Of a DNA stretch of 64,000 bases, positions 27,293 to 35,987 are shown piece by piece; positions within the stretch are counted from its first letter, which is position 1, and each line of letters opens with the position of its first letter. This DNA is from Psychrobacter vallis (GTDB lineage: Bacteria > Pseudomonadota > Gammaproteobacteria > Pseudomonadales > Moraxellaceae). The DNA lies in contig NZ_CAJHBU010000015.1 in the NCBI RefSeq assembly GCF_904846715.1, positions 18,289 to 82,288 on the forward strand, read 5' to 3'. The translations under genes were made by a program, and so were the position numbers. The notes below the pieces were generated by a model. That model saw only the letters and a list, made by a program, of their open reading frames with translations. It ran no database searches and was not told where the DNA came from.

Positions 27293-28219
27293 CTACTGCA
27301 CCATTATCCAAATTGGTGTGCTGTTAGTACTATTACTGGCATTATAATTACCATAATTTGAGCGTTGGTTTTGGCTATTTTGGGAGATTTGTCCAATGGT
27401 CACCCACTGTCCACGTGGAATAATAATGGTGCTATTGAGGCTTTGACCTTGAATGCGGTTATTGCTGATACTTTGTCGATTGTAGGACGAATTGGATCGC
27501 ACCAATCTCTCTTCAACTTGTGATAATGTCACTTCGATTTGACCGTTCGGTAGTAATCTTGGGGTCACGCTAATACCTTGAGTCGTTGGTAGTAATACCT
27601 GCTGCTGAATGACGATTTGTGCTATCGGGCGAGAATATGTTGAGGTGATGGGATAATAGCTTTGAGCCAATGACCACAATGTACTTGTACCAATACTTGC
27701 CGCACTGCCAGATAAGGTTTGAACTTGATACAAGCTACTGCCTTGCTGCTGACTGCTGCGCTGATTGATGACTCCTGATCCTTGGATACCACGGTTGGTA
27801 ATAATGAGCTGCCCTTGCTGGATATTGCCTTGAGCGCTGCTATTATTGCCGACACGTACCGCGACCGTTAGCGCTTGTGGTTGACGGTCAATCTGAGTCA
27901 ATAACTGCTGCACTGCTTGATAATTGGCAGCTGTTGTGTATAGGACTAACTTATCTTGATAAGTAGTGACCGTACCGCCATCACGACTGTTATTCAGTTG
28001 CTGGCGCACAGCCGGTAATAATGAATCACCGCCATAGGTATGAATGACGTAGGTGTCATAACTGCGCTGCTGGCTATTCTGATAGGTAACCGCTTGCACC
28101 GTTACTGGCAAAATTGTGAGGCTTAGGGCAAACGCTGTTTGGTAGGCATAGTGCTGACTTTTGATAATAGCCATCGCATGACGATATCTTACTATTAAAT
28201 TATCTACAAGCTTATCCAT
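27293..28219 (-). CDS. Small secretin-like periplasmic protein
   Basis: A 308-aa protein with a signal peptide (FALSLTILPVTVQA, cleavage near residue 43). An N-terminal secretin N-domain-like region follows, recognisable by YQAVQQLLTQIDRQPQ, then a central Gln/Ser-rich part. A final region (GISVTPRLLPNGQIEVTLSQ and STIIIPRGQWVTIGQIS) resembles the beta strands of the secretin core. It is far shorter than PilQ/GspD secretins and lacks their C-terminal outer-membrane barrel segment. RBS AGGAG precedes the ATG at 28219. Role unknown; it may be a stand-alone periplasmic ring or pilotin-like protein. Confidence 0.65.
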   Translation of the reverse strand: MDKLVDNLIVRYRHAMAIIKSQHYAYQTAFALSLTILPVTVQAVTYQNSQQRSYDTYVIHTYGGDSLLPAVRQQLNNSRDGGTVTTYQDKLVLYTTAANYQAVQQLLTQIDRQPQALTVAVRVGNNSSAQGNIQQGQLIITNRGIQGSGVINQRSSQQQGSSLYQVQTLSGSAASIGTSTLWSLAQSYYPITSTYSRPIAQIVIQQQVLLPTTQGISVTPRLLPNGQIEVTLSQVEERLVRSNSSYNRQSISNNRIQGQSLNSTIIIPRGQWVTIGQISQNSQNQRSNYGNYNASNSTNSTPIWIMVQ

Positions 28220-28299
28220 ACTCGACTCCTAAAGTAATTCTGCTCTATCAACAATTCATACCACACCGCTCCTAACAATAACCCTTAACTATTCGAATC

Positions 28300-29130
28300 T
28301 TAATCGTTTAAACCCAGCACATCTTGCATATTATACTGTCCCGTTGGCTGCTCAATCACCCAAGTCGCCGCGCGTACGGCACCCGCAGCAAACGTCATAC
28401 GTGCTCGTGCTCGATGAGTAATCTCAACCACTTCACCATCCGCGATAAACATGACGGTATGATCGCCAATGATTTCACCGCCACGAATCGCATGAATGCC
28501 AATGGTTCCCGCTTCACGCTCACCCGTCTGTCCTTCACGGCCATAAACGGCAACGTCTTTTAGATTCTGTCCACGTGCTTCTGCGACGGCTTCTGCCATC
28601 ATATACGCTGTGCCTGATGGTGCATCGATTTTATGTTTGTGATGGGCTTCGATGACTTCTACATCTGCCTCCGCCCCAAAAGCTTTGGCAGCCATGCCGA
28701 GCAACTTTAATGACAGATTAACGCCTGTTGAATAGTTACCGGCATAGACAATTGCTATTTTCTCGCTAGCTTTTGCCAATACTTGCTCTTGCTGCTCATT
28801 AAAACCTGTCGTACCAATAACCATCGCGACATTGTTTGCAGCGCAAATTTGCATATTTTGCTCAGTGGCATCAGGCAAGCTAAAGTCAATCAGTACATCG
28901 ATGTCATTAATCACAGCTTCTAGCTCGTCAACGATTTGTACATCTAAACGTCCGATGGCGGCAACTTCGCCAGCATCCGCACCGACGAGGCTTGATCCTT
29001 GACGTTCAATGGCGGCATTGAGCGTCGTTTGCGGATTGGCTTTGACCGCTTCAATGAGCATACGACCCATGCGTCCGCCTGCACCGATAACCCCGACATT
29101 GATAATTTTTTTACTTACTTGCTGACTCAT
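28300..29130 (-). CDS. dapB: 4-hydroxy-tetrahydrodipicolinate reductase
   Basis: Reduces the DapA product with NAD(P)H in lysine and meso-DAP synthesis, feeding peptidoglycan. The N-terminal dinucleotide fold is VGVIGAGGRMGR, followed by VLIDFSLPDATEQN, the IGTTGF loop, the catalytic YAGNYSTGVN segment and the HHKHKIDAPSGTA signature. Its 276 aa match the family. RBS AGGAC lies upstream. It lies downstream of dnaJ on the same strand, separated by a terminator and a repeat, so it probably has its own promoter. Confidence 0.95.
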   Translation of the reverse strand: MSQQVSKKIINVGVIGAGGRMGRMLIEAVKANPQTTLNAAIERQGSSLVGADAGEVAAIGRLDVQIVDELEAVINDIDVLIDFSLPDATEQNMQICAANNVAMVIGTTGFNEQQEQVLAKASEKIAIVYAGNYSTGVNLSLKLLGMAAKAFGAEADVEVIEAHHKHKIDAPSGTAYMMAEAVAEARGQNLKDVAVYGREGQTGEREAGTIGIHAIRGGEIIGDHTVMFIADGEVVEITHRARARMTFAAGAVRAATWVIEQPTGQYNMQDVLGLND

Positions 29131-29151
29131 ATTTTTGTCCTAAGTGCTTTA

Positions 29152-29327
29152 TAGTTGATGTATATTTAGTTTAGTATAAAAACGATATAGAGGGACTGGT
29201 GTGCTTATCTTTAAACGAGAAGTTTCGCAGCCTCTGTCGGCGTAGGCACAGCAAGCCAGAAAAATTTTTGCCAGTCCCTCGTTATAATGTCGTGTATCAG
29301 TTTTATCTAGTATCGACTATAGTTATT
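29152..29327 (-). repeat. Extragenic structured repeat, copy 7
   Basis: Ends TATAGTTGATGTATA and AGTATCGACTATAG. Inner arms GAGGGACTGG and CCAGTCCCTC pair perfectly. The core on the minus strand is GCTTGCTGTGCCTACGC plus GACAGAGGCT. One arm carries the same TTATCTTTAAACGAGAAGTT segment seen in the copy near 14.1 kb. Confidence 0.78.
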
Positions 29328-29390
29328 TTTGGATATCGTTTAGCGTAAGTTTAGCAAATATCCACCTATGAATGGTTTTTTATCCAGCCA

Positions 29391-29428
29391 ATAAAAAGCC
29401 CAACAGTTTCACGTGAAACTGTTGGGCT
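29391..29428 (-). terminator. dnaJ terminator containing a parS-like core
   Basis: Positions 29397-29428 form a perfect 32-bp palindrome (AGCCCAACAGTTTCAC on each strand) followed on the minus strand by TTTTTATT, so it is a rho-independent terminator for dnaJ. Confidence 0.88.
29405..29420. other. parS: parS-like site, 14/16
   Basis: AGTTTCACGTGAAACT: the full inner 14 bp of parS with both outer bases changed. It forms the centre of the dnaJ terminator palindrome, so part of the match might be coincidental to the hairpin. Confidence 0.7.
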
Positions 29429-29466
29429 AGATATGATTAAGAGTACGCTTTTATTAACGCTTACGC

Positions 29467-30603
29467 CTAATCAAATAAGTCACCAATCTTTTTGAAGAAT
29501 GATTTTTTATGAGGCGACTGTTGATGCTTACTATCACCATCCAAAGTATCTTGGAACTGACGTAACAGGTCTTTTTGCTCGCGAGTTAGGTTCACTGGCG
29601 TCTCGATAACGACACGGCAGATCAAATCGCCTTTCATCGTCGTACGTACTGGCGTCACGCCTTTGCCGCGCACACGTAGCAACTTGCCGCTTTGCGTGCC
29701 TTCCGCTACTTTGATTTTTACTTTACCATCTAGCGTTGGAATTTCAACTTCTTTACCAAGAGCGGCGTCCGTAATGCTAACCGGCACATCCATATAAAGA
29801 TCAGCACCTTGGCGCGTGAAAACATTGTGCGTTTTGACCCGTACTTCAACGTACAAATCACCGTTTTGTACACCAGCACCGCCCGCTTCACCTTCACCCG
29901 CCAAGCGAACGCGATCACCATCATCGACACCCGCTGGGATAGACACTTCTAAGGTACGTGACTTGTCTTTAACGCCATGACCGTGGCAGTCAGGACAAGG
30001 GTTTTTGATTTGTTTACCAGTGCCGCCGCACTGCGGACACGCTTGCTGCACAGCAAAAAAGCCTTGTTGCATACGCACTTGGCCTTGACCATGACACATC
30101 TGACACGTCACAACATCAGAGGCGTTTTTTGCACCTTTACCATCACAAGTGTCACAAGGCGCAGGAGCCGTAAAGCTGATTTCTTTTTTGCAGCCACGAA
30201 CCGCTTCTTCTAAAGTTAGTTCAATCACATAACGGAGGTCTGAACCACGGCGCGAACGTCCACCACCGCCACCGCGCGATTGACCAAAAATATCACCAAA
30301 GTTACCAAAAATATCGCCAAAGATATCTTGGAAGTTGCCGCCGCCTGCACCGCCAAAACCACCACCACCCATGCCATTTTCAAAGGCAGAGTGACCCATA
30401 CGGTCATAGGCTGAGCGTTTGTCTTCATCACTCAATACCTCATAAGCCATCGACGCTTCTTTAAATTTATCTTCAGCATCAGGGTCATCAGAGTTACGGT
30501 CTGGATGGTATTTCATCGCCAGCTTGCGGTAAGCTCGCTTAATCTCTTTGCTGTCAGCGGTCTTACTGACACCTAATACTTCGTAAAAATCGCGCTTACT
30601 CAT
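29467..30603 (-). CDS. dnaJ: Chaperone protein DnaJ
   Basis: The Hsp40 co-chaperone that stimulates DnaK. The start is set at the ATG at 30603 ([14 protein letters not shown]), giving 378 aa; the open frame extends 61 codons upstream without homology. Domains: J domain (1-70) with YHPDRN; Gly/Phe region (about 75-110, [13 protein letters not shown]); zinc-binding domain with four CxxCxGxG repeats ([32 protein letters not shown]); then the C-terminal substrate-binding domains. A parS-like sequence lies in its upstream region. dnaK is not adjacent. Confidence 0.96.
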   Translation of the reverse strand: MSKRDFYEVLGVSKTADSKEIKRAYRKLAMKYHPDRNSDDPDAEDKFKEASMAYEVLSDEDKRSAYDRMGHSAFENGMGGGGFGGAGGGNFQDIFGDIFGNFGDIFGQSRGGGGGRSRRGSDLRYVIELTLEEAVRGCKKEISFTAPAPCDTCDGKGAKNASDVVTCQMCHGQGQVRMQQGFFAVQQACPQCGGTGKQIKNPCPDCHGHGVKDKSRTLEVSIPAGVDDGDRVRLAGEGEAGGAGVQNGDLYVEVRVKTHNVFTRQGADLYMDVPVSITDAALGKEVEIPTLDGKVKIKVAEGTQSGKLLRVRGKGVTPVRTTMKGDLICRVVIETPVNLTREQKDLLRQFQDTLDGDSKHQQSPHKKSFFKKIGDLFD

Positions 30604-30693
30604 GGGCTCTCCTATCGTCTTTACAGTCCACCGGCCAGTCGATTTATACATCCAGTCAACCACGCTCTTAATACTATTGCCATCGCCATCAAA

Positions 30694-30709
30694 AGTTTCA
30701 CATGAAACA
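30694..30709. other. parS: parS-like site, 14/16
   Basis: AGTTTCACATGAAACA: two mismatches to the parS consensus (first base and the central G). It sits about 90 bp upstream of the dnaJ start codon, in non-coding sequence. Confidence 0.5.
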
Positions 30710-31027
30710 TAAGCGAATGATAAGTAAAAAGAGAAGATGACTGTATAAGTCTGACTAGCGAATACGGCGGGATGCTGCTTAGCCAAATCAATTATTAAAA
30801 GTTTGCGCTATTTATGGAGATGGCATAGGGATTTATCAAGCGCCGAGGTAGGTAAAGTGGCAATCAAGCGATGTTATGTACGCATAAAAAAGGTTTTATT
30901 AAGGAAGAGACAAAGGTTTTCATACCTTAATAATTGTCCATCATGCTAATATTTATCGCCGTATTCCAATATTTTCATTACTATTTATATTCACAGTTAT
31001 TCAGTTTGCAATAAGGTATCGATTTTT

Positions 31028-31678
31028 ATGAAAAAGCTGATTGTTTTATTGATTGTCATTGCCGTGACCGTCTATGCAGGCTCGCCTTATTACAGCGCTT
31101 ATCAGCTCAAAAATGCTTATGAGGCCAAAGATGGCGCTACTATCGCAGCGGCTATTGACTATGACCAAGTCAGGCCCAGTATCCAAAACCAATTGACCAC
31201 TCAGTTTACAGCAACGATGGCTCAGTACCCATTGGTCGCTGAACTGGGCGGCGAGCCATTGACGCAAGCGGCTAATAGCTTTATAACACAGGCAGTCGAT
31301 GGAGCGATTACGCCACAAAACATCGAAAAAGTCATCGATACACAAGGTCAAGCCAATACAGCAACCAAAGAGTTGGCCGCCGCATGGGCAATCGCCAGTA
31401 ATCAAGTTGACTTAAAAAACTTGATTCAAAATTTAATCATCCAGCGCGGCGATGTGAATGCTGTGGTGCAAAGTCAAATGCAGCAAATCATGCAAAAGCA
31501 AGCAGCGGAACTCGAACAACAGGCGGCGCAAGGCACCGATAGCGACAAACCAAAGCTGAGCTATTGCGGTATCAACTGCTTCAATATCAGTGGTCAAGTT
31601 AAGGGTTATCCTATCACTATAGAGATGCAGCGTGACGGTCTGATTAACTGGAAAATCGTGAATATTGTGCTGCCTTAA
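31028..31678 (+). CDS. DUF2939-family protein
   Basis: A 216-aa protein with an N-terminal hydrophobic helix (LIVLLIVIAVTVYAGSPYYS) that is a signal peptide or a single anchor. A helical AYQLKNAYEAKDGATIAAAIDYDQVRPSIQNQL segment typical of DUF2939 follows, then a Gln-rich coiled region (MQQIMQKQAAELEQQAAQ) and a C-terminal beta part with a CGINC pair. It is probably periplasmic. The function of the family is unknown. The 424 bp upstream, shared with dnaJ's divergent promoter region, hold the parS-like site and nothing else seen. Confidence 0.8.
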   Translation: MKKLIVLLIVIAVTVYAGSPYYSAYQLKNAYEAKDGATIAAAIDYDQVRPSIQNQLTTQFTATMAQYPLVAELGGEPLTQAANSFITQAVDGAITPQNIEKVIDTQGQANTATKELAAAWAIASNQVDLKNLIQNLIIQRGDVNAVVQSQMQQIMQKQAAELEQQAAQGTDSDKPKLSYCGINCFNISGQVKGYPITIEMQRDGLINWKIVNIVLP

Positions 31679-31728
31679 CATCTGCTTTTAATAGTAAAAG
31701 CCTTGCTATCAATCTTTATCAACCTGAA

Positions 31729-31770
31729 TAAAAAACCGCTTTATGAGCCATGTTCATAAAGCGGTTTTTT
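31729..31770. terminator. Bidirectional terminator
   Basis: AAAAAACCGCTTTATGA-GCCATG-TTCATAAAGCGGTTTTTT between two converging genes. Confidence 0.93.
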
Positions 31771-31809
31771 GGTTACTGAATCTAATAATGCTGATATGCG
31801 TTAATAAGA

Positions 31810-32874
31810 CTACTCGACTCCCAAGAACTCTAAAAATTCAGGACTCTCAAAACTTGCTTGATATAGCACGCCATCTTCACGATAGATAGCTGGTGTCGCC
31901 ATCACTGCCAGACCAGCGGCTTTTTCGCGATTAGGCGTGACACGGTCAACATTACAGCTGGCAGGTGCGGGCGTCATCTCTCCTTGCAACATGGCTTTGT
32001 CAAACGCTTGGCGACGACTGCTTGTATCGGCTTGACACCAAATACCACGCATTTGCGCGGGTGACTGCTCATATATCGGATAGCCAATCACTTTTACCGT
32101 CACACCTTTTGCATTGAGCATGGGTAGTTGTTGGTGCAAGCGACGACAATAAGTACAGTTCACATCGTCAGCCACGTAAATAACTGCCATCTCTGTAGTG
32201 GTTGCTGGGTAATTAATCAGTTGCTGCTCATCTAACGTCGCCAATACAGACTGGTTTTTGCGTTTTTCAAAGTTTGTATCGAGACCCATAAACTGACCAT
32301 TTTCGATCACGGATATCTCACCATCGGTGATGTACTGGGCATCGTCCGATAGCAAGAAAGGTACACCTTCTAAGGTGGCTCCCCAAATAACACCCGGTAC
32401 GGCGGTATAAAAGAACGGTGTTTTGGTACTCATGTTTTTGAGCGCGCCCATGTTGGCCAGCATAGCTGATTTGACCGTCGCACTGACTGGCTTACCTACT
32501 TGCTCGCTGTTACTGCGTGGCAGCGTTTCAGTCACGACACGCTTGCTTGGGTTCTTTTGTAGCTCCCCTTGAATGACATATTTTCCGTCGGCAGTGATGT
32601 GCAAAGGCAACTGCCCTGCCAAGCTGACTTGATACATATTGGGCAAGTTTGAGGGCACAATAGAGGTGATTTGCGTTTTTATGCCGGCTTGTTCTAAAAC
32701 TTGGCGCAACCGCTGGTCAACAGACTGGCTTATCGTGTCAGCGGTTTGCGGGCTTTTGCTAGCTTGACCGATTGTTTTTTGCGTCGCATCAGTAGCATTG
32801 GGCTGTGCACAGGCGGTGGTTGCCAATAGCAAAATGCCGATCAGGCTGGCAGGCTTTAATATGGGTAGTTTCAC
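31810..32874 (-). CDS. DsbC/DsbG-like disulfide isomerase with doubled N-domain
   Basis: A 354-aa exported protein. The signal sequence LIGILLLATTACA could be cut by signal peptidase I after ACA or lipidated at Cys22 (weak lipobox). The C-terminal thioredoxin fold has the redox motif CTYC (240-243) in YVADDVNCTYCRRLH and the cis-proline loop VMATPAI. Two successive segments resemble the DsbC N-terminal dimerisation domain: about 52-105 (ITADGKYVIQGEL) and about 135-192 (LSDDAQYITDGEI). Ordinary DsbC has one and is about 235 aa. Likely a periplasmic isomerase or reductase partner. Confidence 0.82.
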   Translation of the reverse strand: MKLPILKPASLIGILLLATTACAQPNATDATQKTIGQASKSPQTADTISQSVDQRLRQVLEQAGIKTQITSIVPSNLPNMYQVSLAGQLPLHITADGKYVIQGELQKNPSKRVVTETLPRSNSEQVGKPVSATVKSAMLANMGALKNMSTKTPFFYTAVPGVIWGATLEGVPFLLSDDAQYITDGEISVIENGQFMGLDTNFEKRKNQSVLATLDEQQLINYPATTTEMAVIYVADDVNCTYCRRLHQQLPMLNAKGVTVKVIGYPIYEQSPAQMRGIWCQADTSSRRQAFDKAMLQGEMTPAPASCNVDRVTPNREKAAGLAVMATPAIYREDGVLYQASFESPEFLEFLGVE

Positions 32875-33055
32875 AGAGACAGTCCTATCTGGTTTGTAAT
32901 ATCAACAAAAATATTATGTAAATATGTAGAGTAAAAAGACAAACAGACTGTAGCATGAGACTGAATATTGCAGAATAATAAAGGCACAACTTTGCAAAAT
33001 CGCCACGCAGCTTTAAGAGACAGGCAACACAGATAGTCCGTAGAAATAATAGCCA

Positions 33056-33375
33056 TATAGTTAATTCTAAATGAAAGAGGTGCGACCATTATTAGGGCGT
33101 GTCCTCAATCTGAACGATAGCGACTAAATGGGTTAAAAATGGCTAAATATTCGCCAAACTGCGTCAAATAGCTGGTTAATATCCCGATATTATCAGCACT
33201 ATTTTCCTTGTTTGGCTTCAATTTACCTCATTTTTATAACCATTTTCAAAATGAGGACACGCCCTAATGTTCTGCTAGAATAATATTTTCTTGCTTGCTG
33301 TGCCTTCGCAGACAGAGGCTACAAAAATATTATTCTAGCGGCACTGTATTGAGTTTATCGTGAACTGACTATAGT
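33056..33375 (+). repeat. Extragenic structured repeat, copy 8, split by a MITE
   Basis: The left part 33056-33092 (TATAGTTAATTCTAAATGAAA) and right part 33267-33375 (ending GAACTGACTATAG) form one copy interrupted by the 174-bp MITE. Inner arms at 33274-33289 and 33324-33339 are perfectly complementary over 16 bp (GCTAGAATAATATTTT). The loop has GCTTGCTGTGCCTTCGCAG plus ACAGAGGCT. Confidence 0.8.
33093..33266. mobile_element. 174-bp MITE, TA-flanked, copy A
   Basis: Inverted ends TAGGGCGTGTCCTCA and TGAGGACACGCCCTA are perfect. The flanking TA dinucleotides suggest TA target duplication, as for IS630/Tc1-mariner elements. No open frame. The sequence closely matches, in reverse orientation, the element at 62520-62693. 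Confidence 0.85.
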
Positions 33376-33389
33376 AGAAATACTCGGCA

Positions 33390-33420
33390 ATAAAAAGCAG
33401 CGCCCTAAAAGGGCGCTGCT
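33390..33420 (-). terminator. rsuA terminator
   Basis: AGCAGCGCCCT-AAA-AGGGCGCTGCT stem; on the minus strand it is followed by TTTTATT. Confidence 0.9.
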
Positions 33421-33482
33421 GATCGTTTTGAGACAGTTCTTTAAGACATTTTGAACACTGTCTTATTTAAATATTGGCAGCC

Positions 33483-34187
33483 TTAAAACTTGGCGACTTC
33501 ATCGGCCGTCAAAAAGCGACTGTCGCCTTTATCCAAACCATCCAAGTTGATATGACCAATACTGGCGCGATGCAGCTCAGTCACTCTATTACCAAAGTAA
33601 CCCATCATGCGTTTTACTTGATGATACTTACCTTGCTCCAAAGTTAGACGGGCATGGGTGTCATCGATGAATTCAAGTATCGCGGGCTTGGTTTCTTCAT
33701 GATCGCCTTCTAATAAAATCCCTTCAGCCACTTCTTTGACCGCATTTGCTTGGGCATCGCTGTCCATTGCATCGGCTAAGGTCAGCTCATAGACTTTGGC
33801 ATGCTCATGCTTGGGACTGGTGACACGGTGTAGCCAGCCGCCATCATCGCTGATGAGGAGCGCGCCAGTGGTGTCGACATCGAGTCGCCCTGCAATACGC
33901 AAGCTACCGAGCTCTGGTACGGCTATCAGCTCGGTAACGATGGGGTATTCTTTGGCCTTTAACGTACATTCGAACCCTTCCGGCTTATGCAGCAAGATAT
34001 AACGATTGCCCGTCGCAACCGATAATGGCTCGCCTGCCCACATCACCTCATCGTTGACGATATCGACATGTAGGCCGGGATCTTTGATGACTTGATCGTT
34101 CACTGTCACTTCGCCCGCGTGCATAATCTTTTTCGATTCTTTGCGCGACAGCTCAGTGGCTTTACTAATAAATTTATCTAGACGCAT
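33483..34187 (-). CDS. rsuA: 16S rRNA pseudouridine(516) synthase
   Basis: Isomerises U516 of 16S rRNA. An S4 RNA-binding domain (MRLDKFISKATELSRKESKKIMHAGEVTVN) is followed by the TruA/RsuA catalytic domain, with the active-site aspartate in GRLDVDTTGALLISDDG and the KYHQVKRMMGYFGNRV, LHRASIG segments near the end. I chose the ATG at 34187 because the family begins MRLDKF; the frame offers another ATG at 34202, and no strong ribosome site decides. At 234 aa it agrees with E. coli RsuA (231 aa). Confidence 0.92.
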   Translation of the reverse strand: MRLDKFISKATELSRKESKKIMHAGEVTVNDQVIKDPGLHVDIVNDEVMWAGEPLSVATGNRYILLHKPEGFECTLKAKEYPIVTELIAVPELGSLRIAGRLDVDTTGALLISDDGGWLHRVTSPKHEHAKVYELTLADAMDSDAQANAVKEVAEGILLEGDHEETKPAILEFIDDTHARLTLEQGKYHQVKRMMGYFGNRVTELHRASIGHINLDGLDKGDSRFLTADEVAKF

Positions 34188-34384
34188 ACTATTTATTACC
34201 ATCCGTTTTATGATACCGACTCTACTGCAAAGTCTAACGTCGCAAGCACTCGCACATATCTTGTTCGCTATATTTGCAGATGAGAAGTGGTACTATAATA
34301 AAAAATAAAATGAACACTGCGCCAAATACGGCAGGCAGTGAAAGTGGGACCAGTTTACCATATCCAACCTAGACCTGAAGAAAT

Positions 34385-34981
34385 ATGAGCTATCAAACGT
34401 TAAAACGTGCTGTCACCGCGCGCTTAGCAATCAAAAAATCCGATTTCATTGCTTATGCTTATCCCGTGGCGTCACGGGAAGACGCTATGTTTCACGTGGA
34501 ACAACTACGCGAACAGTATGCCGATGCGCGCCATCATTGCTGGGCATACATCATTGGCGATCCCAATAATACCACCAGTGCTGGCTTTGACGATGACGGT
34601 GAGCCAAACGGGACGGCAGGCAAGCCGATATTGAATGTCTTGCAGCACAAATCTATCGGCAATGTCATTATCGTCGTGGTGCGTTATTTTGGCGGTATCA
34701 AATTAGGTGCTGGAGGTCTCACTCGTGCCTATGCTGGCTCGGCGCAAGCGGCCGTCGATGAAATGACGTTAAGTCCTTATGTACCGATGACACAGGTACA
34801 GATACTGGCGGAGTTTGCGACCGAAGCACAGTGCCGCTATGTGGTCGAGAGTCTAAATGGCAAGATTGATGATGTTGCTTATAGTAAGCAAGTGACTCTG
34901 ACCGTGACGCTGGCTGAGGCAGATATCGAGGGCTTAAAAGAGCGGCTGGCGATGGCTGGGCGGGTATTAGATCAGCATTAA
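34385..34981 (+). CDS. yigZ: YigZ/IMPACT-family protein
   Basis: A 198-aa protein with the UPF0029 N-domain: HHCWAYIIGD, DDDGEPNGTAGKPIL, NVIIVVVRYFGGIKLGAGGLTRAYAGSAQAA, all hallmark motifs. A DUF1949 C-domain with ferredoxin-like fold follows. The family is linked to translation control (the yeast homologue Yih1 inhibits Gcn2) but the bacterial function is undefined. A parS-like 15/16 sequence lies inside its coding region (34488-34503), read as MFHVEQ. Confidence 0.92.
   Translation: MSYQTLKRAVTARLAIKKSDFIAYAYPVASREDAMFHVEQLREQYADARHHCWAYIIGDPNNTTSAGFDDDGEPNGTAGKPILNVLQHKSIGNVIIVVVRYFGGIKLGAGGLTRAYAGSAQAAVDEMTLSPYVPMTQVQILAEFATEAQCRYVVESLNGKIDDVAYSKQVTLTVTLAEADIEGLKERLAMAGRVLDQH
34488..34503. 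other. parS: parS-like site, 15/16
   Basis: TGTTTCACGTGGAACA differs from the palindromic consensus at one base (A to G). It lies within the yigZ coding sequence. Confidence 0.8.
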
Positions 34982-35339
34982 ATGTTGATTAAGGCGTGTC
35001 ATTATTTGAACACTAATTCTCTAGGTTTTGTTTTACGTAGTCGGTATCATGTTGCTAACAAGATGTGCTGTGAGCGTAATCTAATATATTAAAGTCTCTG
35101 CCCTACAGCATTTGCATGGTATTACTAAGCCTATTTTAATCATCACGGTTTTGGGTGATCCTTTATTGGTATCCTTCCACTATCTGGCGATGTATTAGAC
35201 AGTGTAGTACCATTCCAGACAAAGCACGGCGAGCAAATTAGCTTTAGGCCGTTTAAAGACAATAGGTTTGACTCTAGCTAGATGCTAACCGTGTCAATGA
35301 ACTTTTTAAAATCTGTGAATTAAACATTAGGATTAAGTT

Positions 35340-35915
35340 ATGAAGTCATCACATTTATTAGGCGTAACCATTCTTTCTGTCATTAGTTTGTCAGGCTGCC
35401 AAACCTCAAAAAGCTTACTGAATGGTTTTGTGGGTGGCACACTCAATGTTGCTGAACTACCTGAAAAAAGTTCAACTAGGGTTCAGTTTGTCATTAATGA
35501 TTATTCTGGCATGTTTATAGGGTCACCTGACACTAAAAATACGAAAATTAGTGGCCAAACCGAGGGCGTAATTGCGACTAGATTTGCCAATCCACTATTT
35601 AATAAACAAGATAAACAGAAAATCAGTTCAATGGACTTAGGTATGCCAAAACCTAAATCCATTGAAAAAGAACACTATAATGTAGTTGAAAGATATATTA
35701 ATTCTAATGAACAAATCCAAATTAAATACAACATGGGCGGCAATAATGGTTCGACGCAAACAAATTGTAGTGTAAAAGGGGAGTTTATACCTAGAGCCAA
35801 TACTGACTATCGTATAACTGGTAGTTCAAACCGTGAAAAATGTTATGTTCTTTTAGAGCAATTTGCAAAAAACAAAAATGGCCAAACTTATTTGGTACCT
35901 ATTAAGTTTGATTAA
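35340..35915 (+). CDS. Small lipoprotein, unrecognised family
   Basis: A 191-aa protein with a lipoprotein signal (LLGVTILSVISLSGC; lipobox LSGC, lipidated Cys20). The mature part is polar and probably beta-rich, with Cys141 and Cys162 that could form a disulfide (NCSVKGEF and REKCYVLLEQ). No family recognised. It is more A+T-rich than the yigZ and yheT genes around it, which suggests acquisition. The 358 bp upstream contain no clear gene; a solitary GGCGTGTCATT near 34993 recalls one MITE end. Confidence 0.7.
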   Translation: MKSSHLLGVTILSVISLSGCQTSKSLLNGFVGGTLNVAELPEKSSTRVQFVINDYSGMFIGSPDTKNTKISGQTEGVIATRFANPLFNKQDKQKISSMDLGMPKPKSIEKEHYNVVERYINSNEQIQIKYNMGGNNGSTQTNCSVKGEFIPRANTDYRITGSSNREKCYVLLEQFAKNKNGQTYLVPIKFD

Positions 35916-35987
35916 GTTATATGCCGTTAAGAACTATCTACTTGCGTCATAAATAAACCGACTGATTAAATTAAATAAGACCAAAAT

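Noticed and set aside
30604..30786. 61-codon upstream extension of dnaJ
   Set aside because: DnaJ proteins begin at the [11 protein letters not shown] start; the extension spans the parS-like site and has no homology.
32871..33089. 72-codon minus-strand frame upstream of the dsbC-like gene
   Set aside because: Runs across a repeat end, no family resemblance; likely spurious.
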